The translations under genes and the position numbers were made by a program. From positions 1 through 64,000 of the forward strand of contig LXTR01000085.1 in assembly GCA_001683825.1 (NCBI GenBank): a DNA stretch of 64,000 nt, in the 5' to 3' direction. The DNA is from Flavobacteriaceae bacterium CP2B. GTDB lineage: Bacteria; Bacteroidota; Bacteroidia; Flavobacteriales; Flavobacteriaceae. Below the pieces are notes generated by a model, which worked only from the letters and a program-made list of their open reading frames with translations, made no database searches and was not told where the DNA came from. Below are positions 26,026-35,548 of this stretch, in pieces; the first letter of the stretch is position 1, and each line of letters begins with the position of its first letter.

Positions 26026-26952
26026 ATGAAAAAATGTATCTGCATGCTGGCCGCCATGGCTGGCACGTGGTTCACCGTTGCCCAAAGCGCGGATGAACTC
26101 AAAGCCGAAAAGGCAGCCAAGAAAGATTCTATTGCGGCCATACAGGGTCGCGTAGATGCCCTACAGGCAAAGTTGGATGCCATCCCCGGGTGGAAGACGG
26201 GCGCTTTCGGGACCATCGGGGGAAGTTTTTCCAGTTTCGACAACTGGTATGCCCAGGGTATCCCGAACAACGCCTCGGGGGCTATTGGATTTACCGTGAA
26301 CGCCTTTGCCAACCTGAAGGAAGAAAAGTTCTTTTGGCGCAATGCGGCCAACCTCAACCTGAAGTGGGTGAAACTGGACGATAAGGACGACCCCACGGAC
26401 GATGACAGTTTCCGGGAAACCACCGATGTTTTTAACCTTAGTTCCCTGTACGGCCGGAATATTACCAAAACCCTGGCGGCATCCGGCCTGATGGAATACC
26501 GGACCACCATCCTGAGCAACATTAACGACCCCGGCTATCTGGACCTGGGGGTGGGAGGGACCTGGACGCCGATCCCGGACCTGGTAGTGGTGGTGCACCC
26601 CTTGAACTATAACTTTGTCTTTAGTAAGGAAGACAATATTTTTGACTCTTCCATGGGGGCGAAGATCGTCGCGGACTATACCAGGAAAATAGGCGCGGTC
26701 AGTTTTAAAACCAATTTCTCTACCTTCCAGAGTTATAAGAACTCGGACCTTTCCAACTGGACCTGGACCAATTCCTTTGCCTATACCCTGTGGAATATGA
26801 TCGGGGTAGGGTTCGACTTTGGGCTGCGGAGCAGCAAGCAGGAAGCGTTGAACTATGCCATCAATACCCTGGGCGACACGGGGGCTACTTTTGATACTAT
26901 CGATAACGATTTGCAGACCTACTATACACTTGGGCTGAGCTATTCTTTCTGA
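26026..26952 (+). CDS. DUF3078 outer-membrane-like protein
   Basis: A 308-residue exported protein: signal peptide KKCICMLAAMAGTWFTVAQS, a short charged coiled stretch (ADELKAEKAAKKDSIAAIQGRV), then WKTGAFGTIGGSFSSFDNWY, the DUF3078 hallmark. The rest is alternating amphipathic beta-strands ending in Phe (TYYTLGLSYSF), as in outer-membrane beta-barrels. Function unknown. It has its own palindrome-associated promoter after the suf operon and ends at the strong hairpin at 26987. Confidence 0.85.
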   Translation: MKKCICMLAAMAGTWFTVAQSADELKAEKAAKKDSIAAIQGRVDALQAKLDAIPGWKTGAFGTIGGSFSSFDNWYAQGIPNNASGAIGFTVNAFANLKEEKFFWRNAANLNLKWVKLDDKDDPTDDDSFRETTDVFNLSSLYGRNITKTLAASGLMEYRTTILSNINDPGYLDLGVGGTWTPIPDLVVVVHPLNYNFVFSKEDNIFDSSMGAKIVADYTRKIGAVSFKTNFSTFQSYKNSDLSNWTWTNSFAYTLWNMIGVGFDFGLRSSKQEALNYAINTLGDTGATFDTIDNDLQTYYTLGLSYSF

Positions 26953-26981
26953 GCCTGGCAGGGACGCCTGGCGGAATGCAT

Positions 26982-27012
26982 AAAAAAACCCCTGGGATCC
27001 CAGGGGTTCTTT
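26982..27012. terminator. Strong hairpin terminator, stronger on the minus strand
   Basis: An exact 22-base palindrome (26987-27008; arms AACCCCTGGGA and TCCCAGGGGTT) follows DUF3078 by 34 bases. On the plus strand only CTTTTG follows. On the minus strand a run of seven Ts overlaps the stem's base (26988-26982). That favours an additional minus-strand transcript ending here. Confidence 0.8.
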
Positions 27013-27150
27013 TGTAAGCAGGTTTGTTCAATTGGTCCCGAATTTTCGGGCTGGATCTTGTTATGCGCAGGGATTTGGGGAACCCGTCACATCAAATTAA
27101 GTCATGGGGTTGATTTGGGGATAAACACTATCACTTAATTCGAAGGTAAA
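26982..27150 (-). ncRNA. Candidate structured non-coding RNA
   Basis: No ORF explains 26953-27473. On the minus strand a -7-like TACCTTCG lies at 27150-27143, and the U-tailed terminator above lies about 160 bases on. In between are an eight-base inverted repeat (AATTAAGT 27095-27102 with ACTTAATT 27133-27140), a hairpin CCCGA/TCGGG near 27042-27055, and two copies of GATTTGGGGA (27072-27081 and 27112-27121) 40 bases apart. A 6S-like or other small RNA would fit. I could not fold it to a known family, so this is a hypothesis. Confidence 0.3.
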
Positions 27151-27473
27151 GATACGGATGACCATTTTAATCCCCACAATTTATGTTGTGAAGCGCCGGC
27201 AAAATGTGGTGAAAAATATGAGCGGCAGATTTATCCGTTGAACTACCCTTTTTTAACCGTTGAGAAAACGAAATGAGCAAGCCTTTTGGAACTATCCTAT
27301 TGCTATTTGGAACCTTCCTGTTAGCGTAGGTTCCCTTTCAATGGCTATCCTTAACGGGCGGAAGGTTTCTGAAAAATTGGTACCTTACTGGAAACTTGCC
27401 ACTTGATAGGTCATACCAATGGCGGTAAAAGTTCCTCCCGTGGCTACCCCGGCCAACCATATAGGAAAGGACC

Positions 27474-30400
27474 ATGGAGGATGCACTGCTTACAGGGCGA
27501 AAACCCATAGAGATATCGCTAACGGGCCCCGCCGGACGCCTCGGCCTGGCCCTATGCCTGCTATTTTCAGTATACTACCCGCTGTATTCGCAATTACGTT
27601 ACCAGGAGAAAGGATACTACCCTATAGAGAATTATGATCACGAATCCTATAAGGCCCACCACCAGAACTGGTTCATCACCCAGGACCGGGCGGGTTTTGT
27701 CTATTCGGCCAATGGACAGGGGGTGCTGGAATTTGATGGGGCTTCCTGGCGACTGATAAGCGCCCCGGGCCTGTCGGCCGTACGTACCGTAGTGGTTGAC
27801 ACTGACAATGTGAAGTGGGTGGGGGCCGATAGGGAACTGGGCTACCTGGAACCGGATTCCCTGGGGTTCCTGCAATACATATCCCTTAAGAGCCTTGTGC
27901 CGGAGTCCGATCCGCTGGTGGGGAACATCTGGCAGATCTTCCCGGAAGGCAACCGCATCCTGTTTGTAACGGATCGCTTGATCTATTGCTGGGAAGACGG
28001 GGCTTTTCGTATGATCCCTACTCCCGGGAATATTTACAGGGAATACCAAATTCATGGGAGAGTGTATTTCCAGATTACCGGCAAAGGCATGTACGAGTTG
28101 GTAGGCGATTCCCTGGAGCTTATTCCTGGAGGTGAGGACTTCAGGGACCGCAGGGCCATCACCGCCATGCCCTATGGCGATGCGTCAGTGCTCTTTACGA
28201 CCCGGGAATCCGGGATGTTTGTTTACGACGGAAATACGATTGGAAAGCTGGAGAACGAGGTGGAGCAGTACCTCTTTGACAATAACTACTATGCCAACTA
28301 CCGGGTAAACGATTCTACCTATGCCTTTGCCACCCTGAGGGGCGGGGTGGCCCTTATGAATGGCCATGGCGATTGGCTGGGAGCGATCACCGAAGACCAG
28401 GGCATCCTGAACAACCAGGTCCACTGCCTTGCCATTGACAATGAAAAGGCCATGTGGGCCGCCACACAAACCGGGATATCAAGGGTGTCCCTGCAATTGC
28501 CCTATCAGTTGTTTGATCAACGGAGCGGCCTCGAAGGAACCGTTTCCTCCATTGTAAGGCATAAGGACACCTTGTATGTAGGCACCTATTACGGGCTTTT
28601 TTCCCTGGTCCCGGGGGAGGGGGTTGCCCCTGCCCGATTTAGGAAAATTGAAGATATTCACGGGGGTTGCCACGCCCTGCTCAGTACGGGCGGGGACTTG
28701 CTGGCAGCTACTTCCGATGGCGTTTTCGCAATAAAGGGACTGGAGGTACAAACCATATACCCCCTGGCGGGCTGCCGGGCCCTGCGGCAATCCAAAAGGG
28801 ACCCAAACCGGGTATTTGTGGGCCATATGCACGGACTTTCCAGCCTGTACCTGTCTGATAGCCACTGGCGGCCCGAAAAGGATTTGGAACAACTTAAAGA
28901 CGACATCTTTTCTATCACCTCTGATGCCAGTGGTACGCTCTGGTTGGGGACCTCCCTGAACAAAGCCATTGAAGTGAATATTCCCTTAAAGCAGGGGGTA
29001 GCTGCCGACCCGGATTTTGGGCAGGTGCAGGTGACCGATCATGCCCGGGGTTTGCCTACGGGAAATGCCACGGTATTTCTCATAGAGGGGAAAGTCTATG
29101 TAGTGACCACTGCCAAAGGGGGGCCATTGTTCGTGTTCGATAAAGGGAAACAAAGCTTTGTTCCTGAGGCCCGGTTTGGTAGCCGGTTTGGCCTGGATAG
29201 CTTACTGGTCTACCCGGCTGCCCTGCAGGACGACGGAGCTTACCTCCTCCTTGAATCGCTGCCGGTGGCGGGGAAGGTCTATCGGTTTTCAGCCAGGAAA
29301 ACGACCCATGGGGACTACGCTGTGGAACGCATTTACGATGAGGCGGCACGGAGTACCACCCAAACCTCCCTGTATTGGGATGAAGACAGGCTGCTGTGGC
29401 TTGGGGGTGAACAAATGGTCAAATACCAAATGGGCCATGGGTATGACTTTCACCGCCCCTTTGCCACCAACATCCGCAGGGTAAGTGTGGGCCAGGACTC
29501 CTCTGTTTATGGAGGCGCCTTTATGCCCGGGAGCATTCCGGAATTCCCATTCAGGAATGGAGGGTTGCGGTTTGCGTATGCCGCTACCTCCCTGACCAAC
29601 CCCCATGCCAACCGCTACCAGTACCGGTTGCAGGGGTTTGAAGATGAATGGTCTGACTGGACCCTGGAGACGCACAAAGATTACACCAACCTGTCCGAAG
29701 GCAGTTACCGCTTTATGGTAAGAGCGCAAAACCTTTACGGCGATATAAGTGAAAGCACCTCCTTTGGTTTTGACATCCTCCCGCCATGGTACCGCAGCTG
29801 GGGGGCCTATTTGCTCTATGTCTTCCTCTTCCTGCTGCTGCTTTGGTTGCTTATTCAATGGCGGTCCAGGCAATTGATGGCCAGGAATGAGGAACTGGAA
29901 CGGGTCGTGGCCATGAGGACCGCAGAAGTACAGCACCAGGCCAACCAACTAAGGGTACAGGCCGAGAAGCTACAAGTGCTGGACAAGGCCAAATCACGCT
30001 TTTTTGCCAATATCTCCCACGAGTTCCGTACCCCGCTGACCCTGATCAAGGGCCCCATTGAACACCTGGAAGAGCATTCTGAGGAGCACCTGGGTATCGA
30101 TACCGTAAAAATGATAAGACGCAATGCCAACAGGCTGCTACAGTTGGTGAACCAATTGCTGGACCTGTCCAAAATAGATGAGGGCAGCTTAAAATTAAGC
30201 CCTACTGAAGGGGATGTCTTTAAGTGCCTGAGGGCCGCCACCTCTTCCTTTAACTCCCACGCGGCCCAGCGCAACATCGATTACAGGGTACAAATACCCC
30301 AGGGAACGCTGTGGGCCTCTTTTGACCGTGATAAACTGGAGAATGTGATCTACAACCTTTTGGGCAATGCCTTTAAGTTCAGTAAAGACGGTGCCAGCAT

Positions 30401-31502
30401 CTCTTTCCTGGCCACTTTTTTGGATGCCAGCCTGCAGGTACTGGTCGCCGACAACGGGAAGGGCATCCCCGAAGCGGACCTCCCCTATATTTTCGACCGC
30501 TTTTATCAGGTAGACAGCAGCACCACCAGGGATAAGCAAGGGTCTGGGATAGGGCTTTCGCTCTCCAGGGACCTGGTGGAATTAATGGGGGGTACCATAG
30601 CGGTCAATAGCGAGGTGGGCAAAGGGACCCGGTTTAAGGTACGCCTTCCTGTGGAAGAAATTAGGACGAAGAGCCCCAAGGAAGCGCAAGCCCCGGTCCC
30701 AACCCCCCCAATAGCTCCCAAAAAAACATTGACACGCTCCAAAGCCGATCAACGGAAGCTTCCAAGGATATTGCTGGTGGAAGACAATGCGGATATGAGG
30801 CACTTTATAAAAGACCAGCTACTGCCCCATTACAGGGTGTCGGAAGCGGTCAACGGGGAAATTGGTCTGCAAATGGCTATGAAACTCCCCCCTGACCTGC
30901 TCATCACAGACCTGATGATGCCCCGTATGGACGGGATTGAACTTTGCCGCCAACTAAAGACCCACCTGCATACCAGCCATGTGCCCGTAATCGTGCTGAC
31001 CGCCAAAGCGGGAAGGGAAAACAAGATTGAAGGCCTGGAGACCGGGGCAGACGACTACCTGACCAAACCATTTGACGGCAAGGAACTGCTGGTACGGATC
31101 AAAAACCTCATAGAACAGCGCAGGCAGCTTCGGGCGCTCTACAGCCGCAAAGACCGTAGCATAGATCCCAAGGAAATTACCGTCACCTCTATAGACCAGC
31201 GCTTTCTCGGCCAGCTTTTGGAACTGCTGGAAGTAGAACACCCCAACCCGGACTTTGGGGTACCCCAAATGCAAAAGGCACTGGCCATGAGCAAGACCCA
31301 GCTGCACCGGAAGCTCAAAGCCCTTACCAACGAGGCCCCGGGTGAATTACTCCGGAATTTCAGGCTCAAAAGGGCTGCCCAGCTACTGCGCCAAAAGGAC
31401 GACAGCGTTACCCAGATAGCCTATAAAGTGGGCTTTAACAACCTTTCCTATTTCGCCAAGTGTTTTAAAGAGCTCTTTGGCCAATCGCCCTCTAACTACT
31501 AA
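27474..31502 (+). CDS. Hybrid two-component system protein (HTCS) with periplasmic propeller
   Basis: A 1342-residue one-protein signal system. Order: signal/anchor segment (about residues 22-40), two-component-regulator-propeller repeats in the periplasm (about 45-690, with WxxxxxGv-type blades such as MWAATQTGISRV and LWLGTSLNKAIEV), Y_Y_Y domain (about 700-765), a membrane helix (about 776-797), HisKA with His849 in ISHEFRTPL, HATPase (LLGNAFKFSKDGA, DNGKGIPEADL, GSGIGLSLSRDLV), receiver with Asp1146 (ITDLMMPRMDG), and an AraC-type DNA-binding domain at the end (VGFNNLSYFAKCFKE). HTCS usually sense glycan fragments and control polysaccharide-utilisation loci, but no SusC/D pair or glycoside hydrolase is in the window. 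Confidence 0.95.
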   Translation: MEDALLTGRKPIEISLTGPAGRLGLALCLLFSVYYPLYSQLRYQEKGYYPIENYDHESYKAHHQNWFITQDRAGFVYSANGQGVLEFDGASWRLISAPGLSAVRTVVVDTDNVKWVGADRELGYLEPDSLGFLQYISLKSLVPESDPLVGNIWQIFPEGNRILFVTDRLIYCWEDGAFRMIPTPGNIYREYQIHGRVYFQITGKGMYELVGDSLELIPGGEDFRDRRAITAMPYGDASVLFTTRESGMFVYDGNTIGKLENEVEQYLFDNNYYANYRVNDSTYAFATLRGGVALMNGHGDWLGAITEDQGILNNQVHCLAIDNEKAMWAATQTGISRVSLQLPYQLFDQRSGLEGTVSSIVRHKDTLYVGTYYGLFSLVPGEGVAPARFRKIEDIHGGCHALLSTGGDLLAATSDGVFAIKGLEVQTIYPLAGCRALRQSKRDPNRVFVGHMHGLSSLYLSDSHWRPEKDLEQLKDDIFSITSDASGTLWLGTSLNKAIEVNIPLKQGVAADPDFGQVQVTDHARGLPTGNATVFLIEGKVYVVTTAKGGPLFVFDKGKQSFVPEARFGSRFGLDSLLVYPAALQDDGAYLLLESLPVAGKVYRFSARKTTHGDYAVERIYDEAARSTTQTSLYWDEDRLLWLGGEQMVKYQMGHGYDFHRPFATNIRRVSVGQDSSVYGGAFMPGSIPEFPFRNGGLRFAYAATSLTNPHANRYQYRLQGFEDEWSDWTLETHKDYTNLSEGSYRFMVRAQNLYGDISESTSFGFDILPPWYRSWGAYLLYVFLFLLLLWLLIQWRSRQLMARNEELERVVAMRTAEVQHQANQLRVQAEKLQVLDKAKSRFFANISHEFRTPLTLIKGPIEHLEEHSEEHLGIDTVKMIRRNANRLLQLVNQLLDLSKIDEGSLKLSPTEGDVFKCLRAATSSFNSHAAQRNIDYRVQIPQGTLWASFDRDKLENVIYNLLGNAFKFSKDGASISFLATFLDASLQVLVADNGKGIPEADLPYIFDRFYQVDSSTTRDKQGSGIGLSLSRDLVELMGGTIAVNSEVGKGTRFKVRLPVEEIRTKSPKEAQAPVPTPPIAPKKTLTRSKADQRKLPRILLVEDNADMRHFIKDQLLPHYRVSEAVNGEIGLQMAMKLPPDLLITDLMMPRMDGIELCRQLKTHLHTSHVPVIVLTAKAGRENKIEGLETGADDYLTKPFDGKELLVRIKNLIEQRRQLRALYSRKDRSIDPKEITVTSIDQRFLGQLLELLEVEHPNPDFGVPQMQKALAMSKTQLHRKLKALTNEAPGELLRNFRLKRAAQLLRQKDDSVTQIAYKVGFNNLSYFAKCFKELFGQSPSNY

Positions 31503-31641
31503 CCCCACCAGGCTAATTACCACCTTCCATTTAAGAAAGCGACCCCATGGGACCAGGCTGTTAAGATTGGGAACCCTGCTATTAGCTGATAGGAGTGCGC
31601 CATGGTAGCTTTGGGGTATTGCGGAAAAATAATTCCCGGTT

Positions 31642-31770
31642 ATGAGAAAGCTTCAAGAACATCCACTGCCCGAGATAAGCACAGAGTTTTTGGATTGGCA
31701 GATCAGGAGCATTTTTGGATTGTACCTGGTCGTGGCGCTCATATGGATCGCCCTCGCCCTTTTTGGGTAG
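31642..31770 (+). CDS. Possible 42-residue single-pass membrane peptide
   Basis: In the 386-base gap after the HTCS gene lies a small frame from ATG 31642 to TAG 31770. It encodes a polar N-terminus (RKLQEHPLPEISTEFLDWQIRS) and one hydrophobic helix (IFGLYLVVALIWIALALFG) at the end. That orderly charged-then-hydrophobic pattern is unlike noise. No strong ribosome-binding site is seen. The rest of the gap shows no promoter match or hairpin I can defend. Confidence 0.35.
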   Translation: MRKLQEHPLPEISTEFLDWQIRSIFGLYLVVALIWIALALFG

Positions 31771-31888
31771 TGTTGCCACTGCCGGGGTTTTTCAACACTT
31801 TGTTGAACCCGTTGAAAGCACCATGCCATCTGTATGTTTAAAAGCAAAATACAGAAAGAAGTTCTCCCGATAAATCACTTTTAAATCT

Positions 31889-34021
31889 ATGACAATGAGA
31901 ACACGTAAAAACAGCATCGCAAGAGACAACACGGGCCTGTGGGCACCGGGTTTAACCCTCCTTATTTTGGTAGTGATCCTGGGGTGCAGCAAGGATGACC
32001 CCGCGGCCATGGAGCCCAATCCCAACCCCAACCCCAATCCAACCCCAGTGGTGACCACCATCAGCGGGATTGACCCGGCCGGTGGGACGGTGGGGACCGA
32101 GGTGACCATTACCGGCACCAATTTTAGCAATACCGCTGCGGATAACCAGGTATCCTTTAACGGGGTGGCCGCTACCGTGTCTTCCGCTACAGCCACCCAG
32201 CTGGTGGTGGAAGTACCCGCCAACGCCACCACTGGAGTAGTAAGCATTTCGGTAGACGGCAGGAATGCCCAGGGCCCCACCTTTACCGTAATAGAAGGCA
32301 ACATCTTTGCCTGCGGGGACAATGTGATCACCGAGAACCGCACCCTGGAGGACCTGGAACCAGGAGATGCTATTGACTACATAGTGCAATGCGAAATCCT
32401 GGTCACGGGCAATGCCCTGCTTACCATAGAACCCGGGGTGGTCATCGCCTTTGAAGGGGAGGAAAGCGGTATATTCACCACCGAGGGCGGCGGGGTAAAG
32501 GCCGTTGGCACAATGGCAAATCCCATAAAACTTATCGGCACCAGTGAAAACAAAGGGGTGTGGAAAGGCATGTACTTTGGCTCCAGCCACCCCGAAAACC
32601 GACTGGAATATGTAACCGTCCGGCATGCCGGCAGGACCGCCTCCGGGCAGTCGGGTGAAAAAGGGGCGGTTCAACTGTCTAAAGGAGTCGAATCCAAAGC
32701 CGCCATTGTGAATTGTACCATTGAAAATAACGATGGGTATGGAGTCTTCATTACCGACCAAAGCGTAATAGACGCCTTTGGAAACAATACCATAACCGAC
32801 AACCAGTTGTCTCCGGTTGGTCTGTTCTTCAACCAGCTTGGGGCACTGGATACGACCTCGGATTACCTGGGTAATTCGGGGAATTATGTGGAAGTTCGTG
32901 AGAACGACCTGCAGGACAGCCCGGTAGCCATGGCCAAGATCAATGTGCCCTACCGTTTCGTGGAGAGCAGGCGGTATAACATCAACAATGCACTGACCAT
33001 AAGCCCCGGGAATATCCTTGAATTCAGCGCCGGGGCAGGCTTCAGGCTGGGAGAGCAGGCAGCAGACTGCCTTACCGCCACCGGTAGCCTCAATGCCACC
33101 GGTACCGCCGGGGAACATATCGTTTTCAGGGGGGTCACCCCCGGTAAAGGGACCTGGCTGGGAATCGGGATCAATTCCTCCAACCCCAACAACCAGTTGA
33201 TTTACTGTGACATTTCGGGCGGGGGCAGCGATGACCTGTACAATGCCTCGGCCTTTGCGGCCAATATCACCCTGCAATGCGAGAGTAGGGTCGCCATACA
33301 GCACACCACGATACAGGAAAGCGGTGGATTTGGCATCTACATGCTCGAAGAAGATGCCCGCCTGGTGGACTTTGAAGCAAACGAATTCAGCGACAACGAA
33401 TTGGCACCCCTATTGCTGCACTTTCCCCAGGTGGCTGGGCTGGATACCGCTACCACGTATGGCGGCGGCAATGGGCGGGAATACGTACAGGTATACGGAC
33501 AGGCCATCGTGGATGACGACCTTACCGTACAAAAACTGGACGTCCCCTACCGCATCAGCCAGGACCGTGCAGGCAGGGAAACCTATGTGGAAAAGGCACT
33601 GACCATACAGCCCGGGGTTATCCTGGAATTTGAAATGGGAGCAGGGATTGTCCTGGGATCCCCCGGGGTAGACTGTATCCCTGTGACCGGTTCCCTGAAT
33701 GCCGTGGGGACCCCCGATAACCCGATTGTTTTCAGGGGGGCCACAGAGGGCCAGGGTACCTGGCTGGGCCTGGGCATCAATTCCAGCACAGCGGCCAACC
33801 TGATGGAATATTGCGAGATCAGGGGCGGTGGTGCCAGCCAGATGTATAATGCCGGGGGGCAGGGCAACGTGGTCATGACCTGCGGGGCAAGCCTTGAGGT
33901 CAGTAATGCCACCATAGCCGATAGCGGTGGGTGGGGGATAGATTTTGTGCAGGGCGCCAACAGCCTCACCCAGGCAAATACTACTTTCAGCAACAATGCC
34001 GATGGGGATATCGCGCCATAA
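31889..34021 (+). CDS. IPT/TIG-domain lipoprotein with parallel beta-helix-like repeats
   Basis: A 710-residue surface lipoprotein. Signal segment with lipobox near LLILVVILGC (Cys about residue 33), then a linker of PN repeats (NPNPNPNPTP). An IPT/TIG domain follows (about 56-135: ISGIDPAGGTVGTEVTITGTNF), then three repeats of about 190 residues, each with LTIEPGVVIAFE or LTISPGNILEFS, a LNATGT- or LNAVGT-type turn and GTWLGLGINSS. This is the pattern of right-handed beta-helix proteins of Bacteroidota. It may bind or modify glycan, but no catalytic site is seen. Downstream of the HTCS and possibly under its control. An ATG two codons later is also possible. Confidence 0.75.
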   Translation: MTMRTRKNSIARDNTGLWAPGLTLLILVVILGCSKDDPAAMEPNPNPNPNPTPVVTTISGIDPAGGTVGTEVTITGTNFSNTAADNQVSFNGVAATVSSATATQLVVEVPANATTGVVSISVDGRNAQGPTFTVIEGNIFACGDNVITENRTLEDLEPGDAIDYIVQCEILVTGNALLTIEPGVVIAFEGEESGIFTTEGGGVKAVGTMANPIKLIGTSENKGVWKGMYFGSSHPENRLEYVTVRHAGRTASGQSGEKGAVQLSKGVESKAAIVNCTIENNDGYGVFITDQSVIDAFGNNTITDNQLSPVGLFFNQLGALDTTSDYLGNSGNYVEVRENDLQDSPVAMAKINVPYRFVESRRYNINNALTISPGNILEFSAGAGFRLGEQAADCLTATGSLNATGTAGEHIVFRGVTPGKGTWLGIGINSSNPNNQLIYCDISGGGSDDLYNASAFAANITLQCESRVAIQHTTIQESGGFGIYMLEEDARLVDFEANEFSDNELAPLLLHFPQVAGLDTATTYGGGNGREYVQVYGQAIVDDDLTVQKLDVPYRISQDRAGRETYVEKALTIQPGVILEFEMGAGIVLGSPGVDCIPVTGSLNAVGTPDNPIVFRGATEGQGTWLGLGINSSTAANLMEYCEIRGGGASQMYNAGGQGNVVMTCGASLEVSNATIADSGGWGIDFVQGANSLTQANTTFSNNADGDIAP

Positions 34022-34047
34022 TCAATCTATATTGACGAGGAAGAAAA

Positions 34048-34074
34048 CTCCGGGTTACTGCCCGGGGCTTTTTC
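34048..34074 (+). terminator. Terminator after the IPT lipoprotein gene
   Basis: CTCCGGG (34048-34054) pairs with CCCGGGG (34061-34067), followed by CTTTTTC. It ends the plus-strand gene and separates it from the convergent hflX. Confidence 0.7.
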
Positions 34075-34117
34075 GTTGCCATTGTATGGTGTTGTAATAC
34101 AGGGAAACCCCGGGGAT

Positions 34118-35332
34118 CTAGGAATATTCATCCAGGTGTTCCGGGTACAGGAAGTTGTTGTAGGGGAAACGGCTGATATGGATTTCCCGTACCGCGTGGT
34201 ACACCCTTTTCCGGAACTCGTCCAGGTTTTCCTTGTTGAGGGCCGATATAAAAAGCGCGTCGCTCCCTACCCGTTGCATCCAGGTGTGCTTCCATTCATC
34301 AATGGTAAAGTGCTTCCGGGTCTTGATCGTCACAAGGTCGTCTTCCGCGATGACCTCGTGTTCATACAGGTCGATCTTGTTAAAGACCATGATGGTCTTC
34401 TTCCCGGCAATCCCAATCTCATCCAGGGTACGGTTCACGGTATCTATGTGTTCTTCAAAGTTGGGGTGGGAGATGTCCACCACGTGCAGCAGCAGGTCGG
34501 CTTCCCGCACCTCGTCCAAAGTACTTTTAAAACTTTCCACCAGTTGGGTAGGCAGTTTTCGGATAAAACCCACGGTATCGCTGAGCAGGAAGGGAAGGTT
34601 GCCCAACACTACCTTGCGCACGGTGGTATCCAGGGTGGCGAATAGTTTGTTCTCGGCAAATACCTCGCTTTTGCTGATCACATTCATCAGGGTAGACTTC
34701 CCAACGTTGGTATACCCCACCAGCGCAACCCGGACCAGGGAGCCGCGATTGCCCCGCTGGGTTTCCATTTGCTTGTCGATCTTGGTGAGTTTTTTCTTCA
34801 GCAGGGCGATACGGTCGCGCACGATCCGGCGGTCGGTCTCAATTTCCGTTTCCCCGGGGCCCCGCATTCCAATACCCCCGCGCTGCCGCTCCAGGTGGGT
34901 CCATAACCCGGTGAGGCGGGGCAAGAGGTATTCGTATTGGGCCAGTTCTACCTGGGTACGGGCATAGCTGGTCTTGGCCCGTTGCGCGAAGATATCAAGG
35001 ATCAACCCCGTACGGTCCAGCACCTTGCAGCGCAGCTGCTTTTCAATGTTGTTCTGCTGGGCCGGGGAAAGTTCGTCGTCAAATATGACCGCGCTGATAT
35101 CGTGGGCCTTGACATATTCCTCCAACTCCAGCATCTTTCCGCTACCAATGTATGTTTTGGGATTGGGGGGGTCTATACGCTGGACAAACCGGTGGGATAC
35201 CTCGCCCCCGGCCGTGTACGCCAGGAATTCGAGTTCATCCAGGTATTCATTCACCTTCTCCTCCGGTTGTTGCTGGCTGATCACCCCTACAAGGATGGCT
35301 TTCTCAAGGTCTGTGGTTTTCTTTTCTAACAT
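34118..35332 (-). CDS. hflX: GTPase HflX
   Basis: A 404-residue ribosome-associated GTPase that splits stalled ribosomes. The N-terminal HflX domain includes PNPKTYIGSGKMLELEEYV and LDRTGLILDIFAQRAKTSYARTQVELAQ. The linker has GPGETEIETDRR, the family signature. The G domain has Walker A GYTNVGKST, G3 DTVGF (in LLSDTVGFIRKLP), G4 NKID and G5 SALN. Normal length; soluble. Single gene on the minus strand. Confidence 0.97.
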   Translation of the reverse strand: MLEKKTTDLEKAILVGVISQQQPEEKVNEYLDELEFLAYTAGGEVSHRFVQRIDPPNPKTYIGSGKMLELEEYVKAHDISAVIFDDELSPAQQNNIEKQLRCKVLDRTGLILDIFAQRAKTSYARTQVELAQYEYLLPRLTGLWTHLERQRGGIGMRGPGETEIETDRRIVRDRIALLKKKLTKIDKQMETQRGNRGSLVRVALVGYTNVGKSTLMNVISKSEVFAENKLFATLDTTVRKVVLGNLPFLLSDTVGFIRKLPTQLVESFKSTLDEVREADLLLHVVDISHPNFEEHIDTVNRTLDEIGIAGKKTIMVFNKIDLYEHEVIAEDDLVTIKTRKHFTIDEWKHTWMQRVGSDALFISALNKENLDEFRKRVYHAVREIHISRFPYNNFLYPEHLDEYS

Positions 35333-35548
35333 AGGTATATAGGATATACAAAGCTAAGGAATAGAAAGCAAATCGCTAGGGATTCCTTTCCTGCAGTATA
35401 GCCTGTGAGTTGCCTTGATCCCGCTTCGGGGGCCGGGGGTAGCCGCAACTGCCCAGGGGCGTTATTTTTTGGCAGCGGGCATCCAATTTTCAGGATTTGT
35501 GTAACATTGGGGCAGGTTGCTCGTCTGTCTGGCAAACCCTGTGATACC

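Noticed and set aside
27060-27140. A tRNA gene in the empty region
   Set aside because: No cloverleaf arms, no TTC-type T loop and no CCA end could be found.
31952-33304. A 450-codon minus-strand frame opposite the IPT lipoprotein gene
   Set aside because: Same reason: the plus-strand gene has a lipobox, an IPT domain and internal repeats.
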